Under the pieces are notes generated by a model. That model worked only from the letters and a program-made list of their open reading frames with translations, ran no database searches and was not told where the DNA came from. This document shows, piece by piece, positions 44,665 through 54,200 of a stretch of 64,000 bases of DNA. Every line of letters starts with the position of its first letter. The first letter of the stretch is position 1. The position numbers and the translations under genes are program-made. The DNA comes from Clostridia bacterium (GTDB lineage: Bacteria; Acidobacteriota; Terriglobia; Terriglobales; Acidobacteriaceae), in contig DATMYA010000008.1 of assembly GCA_035561135.1 (NCBI GenBank), forward strand, positions 186,001-250,000, in the 5' to 3' direction.

Positions 44665-44794
44665 AGCAGCAGTCGTCAGTGACAAGACGTTATTTCCCGA
44701 GCGAACCACAGCGAAACATCATGAACCGCTCAGGCTTGCCTTCCCGGGCGAAGTCGAGGGATTTCTTTACAGCACCACCTGAATGCGCTCCGTT

Positions 44795-46978
44795 TTACTT
44801 CAGCTTCGACCCCACGGGCACATCCTCCAGGAAGCTTGCCAGCACCGGCTGGCCTTCTTCTCCGAAGCTTGCGGCGACGATCATGCCCTGCGATTCCAGT
44901 CCTCGCAGCTTGCGTGGCTGAAGGTTTGCAACGATGACAACCTTCCGCCCGATCAGCTTCTCAGGGTCGTAGGCTTTCGCGATGCCTGCGACGACCTGCC
45001 GCGTTTCGTAGCCGAGATCCACTTCAATCCGCAGTAACTTGTCCGCACCCTTTACCTTCTCCGCAAACTTCACCTGGCCGACGCGCAGATCGACTTTCAG
45101 GAAGTCATCAATCGTGATCATCGGGCTCTGCGGAGCCGCGGCTGTCGTCGGCTGGGGTGCCGATGTCTCGGCGGCAACACCGGCCGGATTCGCCGCTGCT
45201 GCCTGCGTCGCCGATTGTCCTGCCTGCGCGCCTGTTCCCGCCGGCTGCTGTGCCGATTCCGTCTTCGCTTCCGGGTTCGTCCCGTTCGCCGCTGCTGCTG
45301 CCGCGGCGGTCCTGTCCTGCTCCATCTGCTGCATCCTTTCGATACTGGCCTTATCAGCTCGGGGAAAAACTGCTTCCACCTTGCCCAGCTTCGTTCCCAC
45401 CGAAAGCTGTCCCCATTTGAGTTCGTTCAGTTTGAACTTCGTGATGTCGCCTAGTCCCATCTGCGCCCAGATCTTCGCCGTGGAATCCGGCAGCACCGCA
45501 TGGCTCAACGCGGTCACAATTCGAAGCGCTTCGGCCGACGTGTACAGGATCGTTGCCAGCCGCGAACGGCTGTCCTCATCCTGCTTCTCCGCAACAGCCC
45601 ATGGCTGGTTCTCGACGATGTACTTATCCACTGCACCCACCAGTGCCCACGCCGTTTCCAACGCGCGAGAGAACTGGAACTCGTTCCACTGCACATTGAA
45701 TTGCGCGATCGTTTCGGTCGCGAGCTTCGCGATCGCCTCGTCCGACGCAGCGCGAGCTGCCGTCGCCGACGGATACGGAACCTCGCCCTTGAAGTATCGG
45801 GTGATCATCGACAGCGTACGGCTCGCAAGATTCCCGAGGCCATTCGCCAGGTCGCTGTTGAAGCGCTGCACCAGCGCATCGAACGAGAACGATCCGTCCT
45901 GCCCGAAGACGATCTCTCTCATCAGGAAATAGCGCAGCGCGTCGGCCCCGAGCACTTCAAGAATCGTCTCGCTCCGCACGATGTTCCCGCGCGACTTCGA
46001 CATCTTGTTCTCTTCAAAAAGCAGCCAGCCGTGTGCAACGATCTGCTTCGGAAGCGGCAACTCCGCCGCGAGCAGGAAAGCCGGCCAGTACACGCAATGA
46101 AAGCGCACGATCTCCTTGCCGATCATGTGCACATCTGCCGGCCAGTAGCGCTCGAATTGTGCCTGGCCGTTTTTGTCCGGCGACCCGAAACCGAGTGCCG
46201 TGGTGTAATTACAAAGCGCATCCAGCCAGACGTAAATCACGTGCTCCGGATCATCCGGCACCGGGATTCCCCATTTGAATGTCGTGCGCGAGATCGACAG
46301 ATCGCGCAATCCGCCGCGCACGAATGCGATCACTTCATTGCGCCGCGTCTCTGGCAGGATGAACTGAGGGTTTTCCGTGTACAGCTTTAGCAGGCGGTCT
46401 TCCATGGCCGACAGCTTGAAGAAATAGTTCTCCTCCGTCACCGTTTCGGTCGGACGCCCGCAGTCCGGGCACGGCGCACCCGGCGTATTCACGTCCACAT
46501 AAAGCTCGTCGTAAACGCAGTACTGTCCGCTGTAGCTCGCCTTGTAGATGTAGCCTTTGTCGCGCAGCAGGCGGAACATCTCCTGTACGCCGCGCTTGTG
46601 CTCGGGGCTCGTCGTACGAATGAACTTGTCGTACTTGATGCCCATGCGGTCCCACAGTGCCTTGAATTCTGCCGAGACCTCATCCGTGAACTGCTGCGGC
46701 GACTTGCCAGCCGCATTTGCCGAGCGCTCGATCTTCTGGCCGTGCTCGTCCGTTCCCGTCAGAAAGAACGTGTCTGCGCCAAGCATCCTTTGCCGTCGTG
46801 CGATCGCATCGCACACGATGGTCGTGTACGTATGCCCGATGTGCGGGCGCGCATTCACGTAGTAGATGGGCGTCGTGATGTAAAACTTGTTGTGACTTTT
46901 ATCATCCATAAGTTTTCCAAGCTTGGTGCGCACGGCATCAGTCTGCAATTCGGCGTTCAGCCATGCGAAATGAGACAT
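44795..46978 (-). CDS. metG: Methionyl-tRNA synthetase with C-terminal tRNA-binding domain
   Basis: 727 residues. HIGH is at 46-49 (ARPHIGHTY), the zinc-site cysteines read APCPDCGRP with only one CxxC, and KMSKS is intact (ENKMSKSRG). After the anticodon domain comes an Ala/Pro/Gln-rich linker (about 565-625), then a Trbp111-like tRNA-binding module (VDLRVGQVKFAEKVKGADKLL in parts, ending VPVGSKLK). ATG 46978 is one base overlapped with the larC stop (TAATG) and has GGGGGA upstream. ATG 46909 would remove the atypical first 23 residues and is an alternative. Confidence 0.95.
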   Translation of the reverse strand: MSHFAWLNAELQTDAVRTKLGKLMDDKSHNKFYITTPIYYVNARPHIGHTYTTIVCDAIARRQRMLGADTFFLTGTDEHGQKIERSANAAGKSPQQFTDEVSAEFKALWDRMGIKYDKFIRTTSPEHKRGVQEMFRLLRDKGYIYKASYSGQYCVYDELYVDVNTPGAPCPDCGRPTETVTEENYFFKLSAMEDRLLKLYTENPQFILPETRRNEVIAFVRGGLRDLSISRTTFKWGIPVPDDPEHVIYVWLDALCNYTTALGFGSPDKNGQAQFERYWPADVHMIGKEIVRFHCVYWPAFLLAAELPLPKQIVAHGWLLFEENKMSKSRGNIVRSETILEVLGADALRYFLMREIVFGQDGSFSFDALVQRFNSDLANGLGNLASRTLSMITRYFKGEVPYPSATAARAASDEAIAKLATETIAQFNVQWNEFQFSRALETAWALVGAVDKYIVENQPWAVAEKQDEDSRSRLATILYTSAEALRIVTALSHAVLPDSTAKIWAQMGLGDITKFKLNELKWGQLSVGTKLGKVEAVFPRADKASIERMQQMEQDRTAAAAAAANGTNPEAKTESAQQPAGTGAQAGQSATQAAAANPAGVAAETSAPQPTTAAAPQSPMITIDDFLKVDLRVGQVKFAEKVKGADKLLRIEVDLGYETRQVVAGIAKAYDPEKLIGRKVVIVANLQPRKLRGLESQGMIVAASFGEEGQPVLASFLEDVPVGSKLK

Positions 46979-48405
46979 TAGTCCCCCGAGGCTAACTTCT
47001 CGGTATAAAGCCTCATCGCTTCCTGCATCACCGTTTTCAGTGGTATGCCATGCTCCACCGCAATCTTTTTACAATCCTCGAACTCCGGTGCCACGTTGCT
47101 CACAGCGCCATTCCGTTCTGCAACCTTCACGCGAATTTCGCCCCACGGCGTCTGTACCGAAACATGGCGACGATCCAGCGTCTGGCGGATTTCGCGACGC
47201 ATCCTGATGCCGATGGTCGTAGTCTCGGCGAAGATCAGGGCGGCAATTCGCTGCGCATCTTCAACCCGCGTCAGTGCCGTCAAGACAAATCCCGGACGGC
47301 TCTTCTTCATCTGCACCGGCGTCCCAAACGCATCCAGCGCTCCTGCGTCCAGCAATCGCTCGATCACGTATCCAAACACCTGCGGGGTCATGTCATCCAG
47401 GTTCGCCTCGATGACCATCACGGCATCTGCTTCCGGCGATGCCCCATCTTGCCCCGCCTGCGAGGCTGAGCGAACCTCGGCTAGGTCTCGAGTTGGCGCG
47501 TCGGGAATCACGGCTTCGCCAACTGTCAGGCGAACCACATTCGCCGCGCCTTTAAAGTTCCTCGCGCCGGCGCCATACCCCATTGCCGAGACGCGCACTG
47601 CGGGAAAGCCTGCGAACTCCTTAACCAGCGTACGCACGATTGCCGCGCCTGTCGGCGTCACTAGTTCCTTCTTGATCTCCGAGGAATACACTGGCGCATT
47701 TTTCAGAAGTTCCAGTGTCGCCGGAGCGGGAACGGGAAGCGTACCGTGCGCGCACTGCACCACTCCGCCACCCACGTTCAGCGCCGAGCAGTGCCAATCA
47801 TCCACACCCAACGCCTCGGCGCCTACGGCGGCGCAGACGATGTCGACGATCGCATCCACCGACCCAACTTCGTGAAAGTGGATTGTCTCGACATCCTTAT
47901 TGTGAATCTTAGCCTCAGCCTCGCCAAGGTTCTGGAAGATGCGCAGCGCCGTCTGCATGGCCGTGCCGGAGATCGCCGCCTTGCCAATAATCTCCCGAAT
48001 CTCTTTTAACCCGCGATGCTCATGCGGGCCTTCGTGCCGATGCTTATGTTCCTTGTCATCATGACTATGGGAGTGCTGGGGTGCATGGTCGTGGGGATGC
48101 GAGTGCGTCGAGCCCTCTCCGTGCGAATGCTCGTGCTGATGTTCATGCGAATGTCCCGCTACGCCTTCCCGCCGCGCTTCCCAGTATTCCTCGCGTGGCA
48201 TGTCCTTTACGCCACCGACGACCACGTCCACCTTAGTTGCCGTGATGCCGTTCCGGTCTACACGAGACACTTCCAGTTCAGCGCCAACGTTCAGCGAGCG
48301 AACGGTCTCCAGCAACAGTTCCGCCGGGACGCCAGCATCGACCAGCGCGCCCAGGAACATGTCACCACTGATTCCGGAAAAACAATCCAGGTATGCGATC
48401 CGCAT
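46978..48405 (-). CDS. larC: LarC-type nickel-pincer cofactor cyclometallase
   Basis: Inserts nickel into the pyridinium bis-thiocarboxylate cofactor of lactate racemase-like enzymes. 475 residues. The opening AYLDCFSGISGDMFLGAL, then HFHEVGSVDAIVDIV, TPTGAAIVRTLV and EANLDDMTPQ all match. A striking histidine-rich insert (about 84-130, more than 15 His, repeats such as HSHEHQHEHSH) could store or capture nickel. It overlaps metG by one base (TAATG), so the two are coupled. larB, larE and a LarA racemase are not in the window. Confidence 0.92.
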   Translation of the reverse strand: MRIAYLDCFSGISGDMFLGALVDAGVPAELLLETVRSLNVGAELEVSRVDRNGITATKVDVVVGGVKDMPREEYWEARREGVAGHSHEHQHEHSHGEGSTHSHPHDHAPQHSHSHDDKEHKHRHEGPHEHRGLKEIREIIGKAAISGTAMQTALRIFQNLGEAEAKIHNKDVETIHFHEVGSVDAIVDIVCAAVGAEALGVDDWHCSALNVGGGVVQCAHGTLPVPAPATLELLKNAPVYSSEIKKELVTPTGAAIVRTLVKEFAGFPAVRVSAMGYGAGARNFKGAANVVRLTVGEAVIPDAPTRDLAEVRSASQAGQDGASPEADAVMVIEANLDDMTPQVFGYVIERLLDAGALDAFGTPVQMKKSRPGFVLTALTRVEDAQRIAALIFAETTTIGIRMRREIRQTLDRRHVSVQTPWGEIRVKVAERNGAVSNVAPEFEDCKKIAVEHGIPLKTVMQEAMRLYTEKLASGD

Positions 48406-48803
48406 TTGACCTTTATCGAATAGGAATTCGTACAGCAGGAACTCGTACGCTCAACCACGAGAGACGACACTAAGGTTATCAGGTTTGCCTCACAACCTAG
48501 CAGCTGCTGAAAAACTCAGTCCTTGAAAAGGACACACTTCCGGGTGTGCCGAAAGTGCCAACGAGTGAACGTTGGCCTTAACCAAAGATTTTTCCGCAGC
48601 CTGTTTAGCCGCAGAGGGTCAATGTCGTAAACCGAGTTCGCGATGACTCGCGCGACTTATTGTTATAATCGCCTGTCTCTTCAGTAACTTAAACTTTTAG
48701 ACACGTCGAGTGGCGCGCGGAAGTTGCGCAACCGCGTGGGTTCCGAACCTTCCCCGATCACTTCTGGGTCCAGCAGTTCGGGCCATCAGCCGAAGGAACA
48801 AAC
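48406..48803. repeat. Intergenic region with a multi-hairpin repeat element
   Basis: Between larC and argS. An element at 48501-48603 has imperfect inverted ends (CAGCTGCTGAAAAACT against CAGGCTGCGGAAAAATCT on the other strand). Inside are GTCCTT-GAA-AAGGAC (48519-48533), CACTT/AAGTG (48535-48557) and CCAACG-agtgaa-CGTTGG (48558-48575). This resembles a small non-coding palindromic element (MITE or REP-like). The argS leader follows; AAGGA at 48793-48797 serves the GTG start. Confidence 0.6.
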
Positions 48804-50978
48804 GTGTATCGACAGCTCCAGCGCCGTCTTGTGCAACACGTCCGCGACTTTCTGCGCGACAAATACCAAGTCGAACTCTCCAATATTGTCGTCGAGCAGC
48901 CTCCGAAGATTGAGATGGGCGAGTACGCTCTCCCGCTATCGTTCGAGTTGGCCAAACGCCTGCGCAAAGCTCCGCGCAAGATCGCCGAAGAGTTCATCGC
49001 GACCATACCGCCCATCGATGGGTTCCTGCCTTTCGAGGTCGCGGGCGCTGGATACATTAACGCTCGCGTCGACCGTGCCGCGCTTGCCTCGCAGGTGGTT
49101 CGCGACGCCGAGCAGCAGCTCACCGCCCAGGAAGCCGCCGTCGTCCGCGACGAGAAGATCCTGGTCGAGCACACGTCCATCAATCCCAACAAGGCCGCGC
49201 ACATCGGACACCTGCGCAACTCGATTCTTGGCGATACGTTCGTGCGCCTGCTCCGCGCTGCCGGCAGGCAAGTCGATGTACAGAACTACATCGACAACAC
49301 AGGCGTTCAGGTAGCCGACGTCGTCGTCGGCTTTGTGTACATCGACCACAAGTCCAAGGCGGAGATCGAGCAGCTCATCGAGTCCACTCCCAAGTTTGAC
49401 TACTACTGCTGGGATCTCTACGCCAAGGTGTCGCAGTGGTACGCGGAAGACAAAGCAAACCTTCAAGTAAGACTTGATACATTGCACGCTATCGAGCAGG
49501 GCGGAAACGAACTTTCGGAGATAGCGGAGCTCATCTCCACGGCCGTGCTGCATCGCCATCTGGAGACGATGGAGCGTCTCCAGATCGAGTACGACTTCCT
49601 GCCGCGCGAGAGCGAAATCCTCCGCCTGCACTTCTGGAACACCGCGTTCGAGCAACTCAAAGCCAAGGGTGTTCTTCGCCGTGTGACTACAGGCAAGAAC
49701 AAGGGCTGTTGGGTCATGACCCGCCCGGGTGCGGTCGGTTGGTCCGCCGGGATAATTGAAACAGAGATGCCCAAAGCTGCGGACAGCGGCGAAGGCACTG
49801 ATGACCTTCAAAATCCGGATGATGATGCAAAGGTCATAGTTCGCTCGAACGGTACTGTCGGGTACGTCGGAAAAGACATCGCGTATCATCTCTGGAAATT
49901 TGGGTTACTCGGTGTTGATGTTTCAGGTCCGCATCGAATCCAAGCTCGCGGTATTGTTGATTTCGGCTATAAAAAGTTTTTCCAGTACACAGATGGGCAC
50001 TGGGCATGGATCTCTACCGATCCCACCGGCGGCGAGCCTGACCATCCGCACTTCGGAGGCGTGTCGGAAATTTATAACGTAATCGACGCCCGCCAGAGCG
50101 AACCTCAGGAGACGGTCAAGGAGGCCATCCGCCTGCTCGGCTACGGCGACAAGGCCGATCACTACACGCACTTCAGCTACGAGATGGTCGCATTGACGCC
50201 TCGCTGCGCCATGGAGCTCGGCTACACGGTCAGCGAAGAGGATCAGCAGCGTTCGTATATCGAAGTCAGCGGACGCAAAGGCTTCGGCGTAAAGGCCGAC
50301 GACCTGCTCGACAAGCTCATTGTGGCCGCAAAGGCCGAGGTCGATTCACGGCATCCTGACCTGACCGACGACGAGCGCCTCGACATCGCCACGCAGATCG
50401 CAATAGGTGCGTTGCGCTACTTCATGCTCAAGTTCACGAAGCAATCGGTCATTGCCTTCGACTTCCGCGAGGCGCTGTCCTTCGAGGGCGAGACCGGTCC
50501 TTACGCGCAATACGCCATCGTGCGCGCCGCCAACATCTTCCGCAAAGGCGGTACAACTGCCGAAGAAGTTCTGGCCAAGGCGGGTGGAGCACCGATAGCG
50601 GGTGGAGTACAGGCGGGTGGAGCAGGGCTTCAGCCCTGCATTCAGGCAGACACCACTCAAGGGGCTTCAACCCCTGGGGTATCCTTTGCACCGTATTTTG
50701 AGGGTGAGACGGGAACGGAAATCTGGCAGCTCTGGGTGCTGGCCTCGCAAACTTCCCACATCATCGAACAGGCGATTGCCGCGACCGAACCTGCTTACCT
50801 GGCAAAACACGCTTTCCAGTTGGCGCAGCAGTTCAGCAACTTCTACCATCGCCACCACATCCTCACCGAGTCTGACGAGGGTCGAAAGCAATTTCTGATG
50901 ACGACGGCGGCCGTGGTCCAGCGGGAACTAATTCGAGTGCTGGCCATTATGGGCGTCAGCGCGCCAACGGTGATGTAG
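48804..50978 (+). CDS. argS: Arginyl-tRNA synthetase with in-frame repeat insertion
   Basis: Class I synthetase, 724 residues from GTG 48804 (AAGGA upstream). The Arg-specific N-terminal domain is present, HIGH is at 133-136 (NKAAHIGHLRN), and the catalytic core continues through GLLGVDVSGPHRIQARG in parts. The anticodon region has SFEGETGPYAQYAIVRA and the C-terminal FYHRHHIL. Between residues ~593 and ~630 there is a low-complexity segment (AGGAPIAGGVQAGGAGLQP and QADTTQGASTPGVS) encoded by palindromic DNA repeats. It lies between conserved anticodon-domain helices and keeps the frame, so the enzyme is presumably still functional. Confidence 0.93.
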   Translation: MYRQLQRRLVQHVRDFLRDKYQVELSNIVVEQPPKIEMGEYALPLSFELAKRLRKAPRKIAEEFIATIPPIDGFLPFEVAGAGYINARVDRAALASQVVRDAEQQLTAQEAAVVRDEKILVEHTSINPNKAAHIGHLRNSILGDTFVRLLRAAGRQVDVQNYIDNTGVQVADVVVGFVYIDHKSKAEIEQLIESTPKFDYYCWDLYAKVSQWYAEDKANLQVRLDTLHAIEQGGNELSEIAELISTAVLHRHLETMERLQIEYDFLPRESEILRLHFWNTAFEQLKAKGVLRRVTTGKNKGCWVMTRPGAVGWSAGIIETEMPKAADSGEGTDDLQNPDDDAKVIVRSNGTVGYVGKDIAYHLWKFGLLGVDVSGPHRIQARGIVDFGYKKFFQYTDGHWAWISTDPTGGEPDHPHFGGVSEIYNVIDARQSEPQETVKEAIRLLGYGDKADHYTHFSYEMVALTPRCAMELGYTVSEEDQQRSYIEVSGRKGFGVKADDLLDKLIVAAKAEVDSRHPDLTDDERLDIATQIAIGALRYFMLKFTKQSVIAFDFREALSFEGETGPYAQYAIVRAANIFRKGGTTAEEVLAKAGGAPIAGGVQAGGAGLQPCIQADTTQGASTPGVSFAPYFEGETGTEIWQLWVLASQTSHIIEQAIAATEPAYLAKHAFQLAQQFSNFYHRHHILTESDEGRKQFLMTTAAVVQRELIRVLAIMGVSAPTVM
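50582..50687 (+). repeat. Palindromic repeat inserted in argS
   Basis: Three copies of GCGGGTGGAG about 15-18 bases apart, then GCAGGGCT-TC-AGCCCTGC (50622-50639), then AGGGG-cttcaa-CCCCT (50660-50675). The type is a mobile-looking intergenic palindrome, but here it is translated within argS without breaking the frame. Confidence 0.75.
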
Positions 50979-51110
50979 ATTTGTCGCGTGGCTGGCCTGG
51001 AGAAAGTATCAGCAGGAGAGCGAAGAATGAAAGACAACGACTAAGGTGCCAACAGGCAGCTTCACCCGCAGGCAGCCCGAGAGCGTCACTACCTGTGTGT
51101 GCGTTGTCTC

Positions 51111-52070
51111 CTAACTCGCGACTTCCTGTGAGCCGGCGGCAACAACCTGGCGAAAGTAGTCGAGCGAGAGTCGCAAGCCTGAGTCCAAATTGATTCTTGG
51201 TTCCCAGCCCAATCGAACTTTCGCTTTTGCTATGTCTGGACAGCGTTGCCTGGGGTCGTCTTCGGGCAGCGATTCGAATGTGATCTTGCTTGAGGAGTCC
51301 GTTACTTTTAGGACGAGCCTGGCGCACTCAAGTATGGTGAACTCATCAGGATTGCCGATGTTGGTGGGAAGGTGTTCGTCCGACAGGGCGAGACGGAGGA
51401 TACCTTCGATCTCGTCGGAGACGTAACAGAAACTGCGCGTCTGCAGGCCATCGCCATATACCGTGAGGTCTTCGCCGCGAAGAGCCTGCTTCATGAAGTT
51501 CGCGATGACGCGTCCATCATTGAGTTGAAGCCGCGGGCCGTAGGTATTGAAGATGCGCGCAATGCGCGTGTCCAGGCCGAAGTATCGGTGATACGCCATC
51601 GTTGTGGCTTCGGAGAAACGCTTGGCTTCGTCGTACACGGAACGGGGGCCAATCGGGTTCACATGACCCCAATATGTCTCCGGTTGAGGATGCACGTGCG
51701 GATCGCCGTAGCACTCGGAGGTGGAGGCGAGAAGAAACTTCGCACCGTACGTGCGCGCCAAATCGAGCGCGTTGAAGGTGCCCAGCGAACCGGCGGTAAG
51801 CGTAGAAATACCATGAATCATGTAGTCCACGGGGCTGGCTGGGCTGGCGAAGTGGAACACGTAATCGATGGGGCCAACGTCGAATTGCTCGCAGACATCG
51901 TGCTGCACAAATTCGAAGCGGGGCTCATTCGCCAACTGGCGGAGATTGTCCAAGCGCCCCGTCAGCAGATTGTCGACGGCGACGACATAATGTCCTTCCG
52001 CGATAAGAGCGTCGCAAAGATGCGATCCGAGAAATCCACCGCCTCCCGTGACGATCGTCCTCACCGGCAT
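51111..52070 (-). CDS. UDP-glucuronate decarboxylase (UDP-xylose synthase)
   Basis: 319 residues, extended SDR fold. [12 protein letters not shown] opens the NAD+ site; [11 protein letters not shown] is the UXS-specific segment; the catalytic tyrosine-lysine pair is in [12 protein letters not shown]; and [21 protein letters not shown] supports UXS over other epimerases. It converts UDP-glucuronate to UDP-xylose, a sugar donor. It opens the exopolysaccharide region on the left, though with a separate promoter from the main block. Its use alongside the C5-epimerase-like protein suggests a uronic acid/pentose-containing polymer (inference). Confidence 0.9.
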   Translation of the reverse strand: MPVRTIVTGGGGFLGSHLCDALIAEGHYVVAVDNLLTGRLDNLRQLANEPRFEFVQHDVCEQFDVGPIDYVFHFASPASPVDYMIHGISTLTAGSLGTFNALDLARTYGAKFLLASTSECYGDPHVHPQPETYWGHVNPIGPRSVYDEAKRFSEATTMAYHRYFGLDTRIARIFNTYGPRLQLNDGRVIANFMKQALRGEDLTVYGDGLQTRSFCYVSDEIEGILRLALSDEHLPTNIGNPDEFTILECARLVLKVTDSSSKITFESLPEDDPRQRCPDIAKAKVRLGWEPRINLDSGLRLSLDYFRQVVAAGSQEVAS

Positions 52071-52213
52071 ACCTCCAAACGAACCTTGTCAGCGCACCAG
52101 AGATGAGATGCAGAATGTAGCGGAAGCGTTGAGAGTATCCGTTTCGTACAGAAAATCGCACCAGCGTGCGAACGAAGCGCAGTTCCGTTTGCGACCGAGT
52201 TTTTTGCGCTACG

Positions 52214-53467
52214 CTAGTGGGCGCAGTCAGGAATGTTCATCGAAGTGGGGCGAGCTTTCGCGAGGGAGAAGCGCTCCTGCATCATGTCAACGATAGCGCG
52301 ACCGATGACGAGCGAAGCCGTTGCCGCAGGCGAGGGCACGTTGCAGACATGCACCATGCCCTCGGTGTGGATGAATCGGAAGTCGTCAACAAGCTTGCCC
52401 TTCCGGTCGATTGCCTGGGCGCGTACACCTGCCCCGCCGCGCCGGATGTCTGCGGCGGTAAGCTCGGGGAGCAGTTTTTGCAACGCACGGACGAAGGCGT
52501 GTTTCGAAAGCGAACGGTAGTACTCGCCAAAGCCGCTCTTCCAATGCCTGGCTGCCATGAGCCAGAATCCTGGAAACAATGCTGTATCGAGCATTTCGGA
52601 AAGCTTGAAGGATGACTTCTCGTATCCTTCGCGGGCAAAGGCGAGAACGGCGTTGGGACCGGCCTCAACGCCTCCGTGAACGCGACGCGTGAAGTGGACA
52701 CCGAGAAACGGGAGCCTGGGATCGGTTACAGGATAAATGAGACCATGAACGAGATCGTGCTTACCGGGGACGATCTCGTAGTATTCACCGCGAAATGGCA
52801 CGATGCATAGATCGAGTTCGGCACCGGCCATGCGGCTGATGTAATCACTTTGCAGGCCCGCACAGTTAACCACATAGCGACCGGTGAGCTCGCCAATCGG
52901 CGTATGCACGACGGTTTCGTTTGCACTTCGAACCAGGCCGGTGACCTGCGCGCCGGTTTTGACTTCGCTGCCGCGGCTCGAGATGAGTTCGGCGTATTTG
53001 GCGGCGACCATGCTGTAGTCCGTTATGCCTGTCCCGGGGACGAAGATGCCGCGAACGCCGGCTGCGTGCGGCTCGACTTCTCGAATCTGTTCGGCCGAGA
53101 GGATACGCAGGCCTGCAACGCCGTTGGCAAGACCGCGTCGGTAGAGTTCGTCGAGGGCGGGTAATTCGGCGCGGCTCGTGGCGACGATGAGTTTGCCGCA
53201 GATGTCGTGTGGGATGCCATGCTCGCGACAGAAGGCGATCATCTCGGCAGCGCCGTGGACGCACATCTTTGCCTTTAGCGAACCTGGTTTGTAGTAGAGG
53301 CCGGAATGAATAACGCCGCTGTTGCGCCCCGTCTGGTGCGCGGCCAAACGATCTTCTTTTTCCAGAACTATAAGACGAATGCCGGGAAAGCGCTGCGTTA
53401 ACTCGAGCGCCGTGCCAAGGCCGACGATACCTGCACCGATGATAATCACATCATAGGGGCGAGACAT
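52214..53467 (-). CDS. lhgO: L-2-hydroxyglutarate oxidase
   Basis: 417 residues from ATG 53467; the frame to 53509 adds a doubtful extension. FAD-binding GAGIVGLGTALEL, followed by AAHQTGRNSGVIHSGLYYKPGSLKA in pieces, the exact signature of LhgO, and VPFRGEYYEIVPGK and GVHFTRRVHGGVEAGPNAV further on. It oxidises L-2-hydroxyglutarate to 2-oxoglutarate and passes electrons to the quinone pool. Its presence between polysaccharide genes has no obvious reason and may be chance. Confidence 0.92.
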   Translation of the reverse strand: MSRPYDVIIIGAGIVGLGTALELTQRFPGIRLIVLEKEDRLAAHQTGRNSGVIHSGLYYKPGSLKAKMCVHGAAEMIAFCREHGIPHDICGKLIVATSRAELPALDELYRRGLANGVAGLRILSAEQIREVEPHAAGVRGIFVPGTGITDYSMVAAKYAELISSRGSEVKTGAQVTGLVRSANETVVHTPIGELTGRYVVNCAGLQSDYISRMAGAELDLCIVPFRGEYYEIVPGKHDLVHGLIYPVTDPRLPFLGVHFTRRVHGGVEAGPNAVLAFAREGYEKSSFKLSEMLDTALFPGFWLMAARHWKSGFGEYYRSLSKHAFVRALQKLLPELTAADIRRGGAGVRAQAIDRKGKLVDDFRFIHTEGMVHVCNVPSPAATASLVIGRAIVDMMQERFSLAKARPTSMNIPDCAH

Positions 53468-53679
53468 GCATTGCCGTGAGGAACGCCGAGGGATTCGGCT
53501 GATGATCACGCCTCCGTACTCATAATCGTACTCGCCGGGAAGCTAAATGCCATGGGTTCTTCAGTCCGTTTTCACTTTTTGAAGATGCTGGCGAGACAAC
53601 CTGGAGGTGTACGCGGGAAGCAGGTCCAACAGGCAACGTCACTTCGCCATTGCTATCGACCACGATGTCGAAGATTCAA

Positions 53680-54006
53680 TCAGCGCGCTGGGGGCCGGTC
53701 GCCCTCAGTGAGAGGCTGGCCGGAATAGGCGAAATGCTCTTGCTCTGAGGCCTGCAGATGACCATCCTGAGGGTCACCCGCTTGCAGCGGATAAAGCTGA
53801 TAGCGTCGGCGAGCGTAAGGGGCCCAGAGCGCAAGGAAGCGGTAATCACAGCTCTCGCACACAAAGGGTACGCGCGCGAGGAAAAGCATGAGAAATCGCG
53901 TTAAGGCGGTTGCCGGACGCGAACTCCTTGAGCGGCGCACATCGGTGCTCCCACAGCACGGGCACGCTCGTTCGAAAACACTGACTCGGATCCGCAGTTT
54001 GAGCAT
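53680..54006 (-). CDS. Small zinc-ribbon protein of unknown function
   Basis: 108 residues. Two cysteine pairs, C15-x2-C18 (CPCC) and C50-x2-C53 (CESC), around a basic and hydrophobic middle (RFLMLFLARVPFVC), look like a zinc ribbon near a membrane. The C-terminus is polar. No pathway can be assigned. It is divergent from the polysaccharide export gene, 194 bases away. Confidence 0.6.
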   Translation of the reverse strand: MLKLRIRVSVFERACPCCGSTDVRRSRSSRPATALTRFLMLFLARVPFVCESCDYRFLALWAPYARRRYQLYPLQAGDPQDGHLQASEQEHFAYSGQPLTEGDRPPAR

Positions 54007-54200
54007 GTACCTTCTTCGCCGTAGTGCTAAGTTTACGGCAGAACTCCGACGGCTGCGCAGTCGAAAGTTCTTTGCATCGCAGCCGCCTAAACCCGGCGCG
54101 ACTTACGGTACGCCACCAAGCGCGTCCAAGAGTGCCACAACGCAACCGGGAACCATAATGCTATCGTTGTAGGCTTCGTTGACATTTACAGGGATCATCC

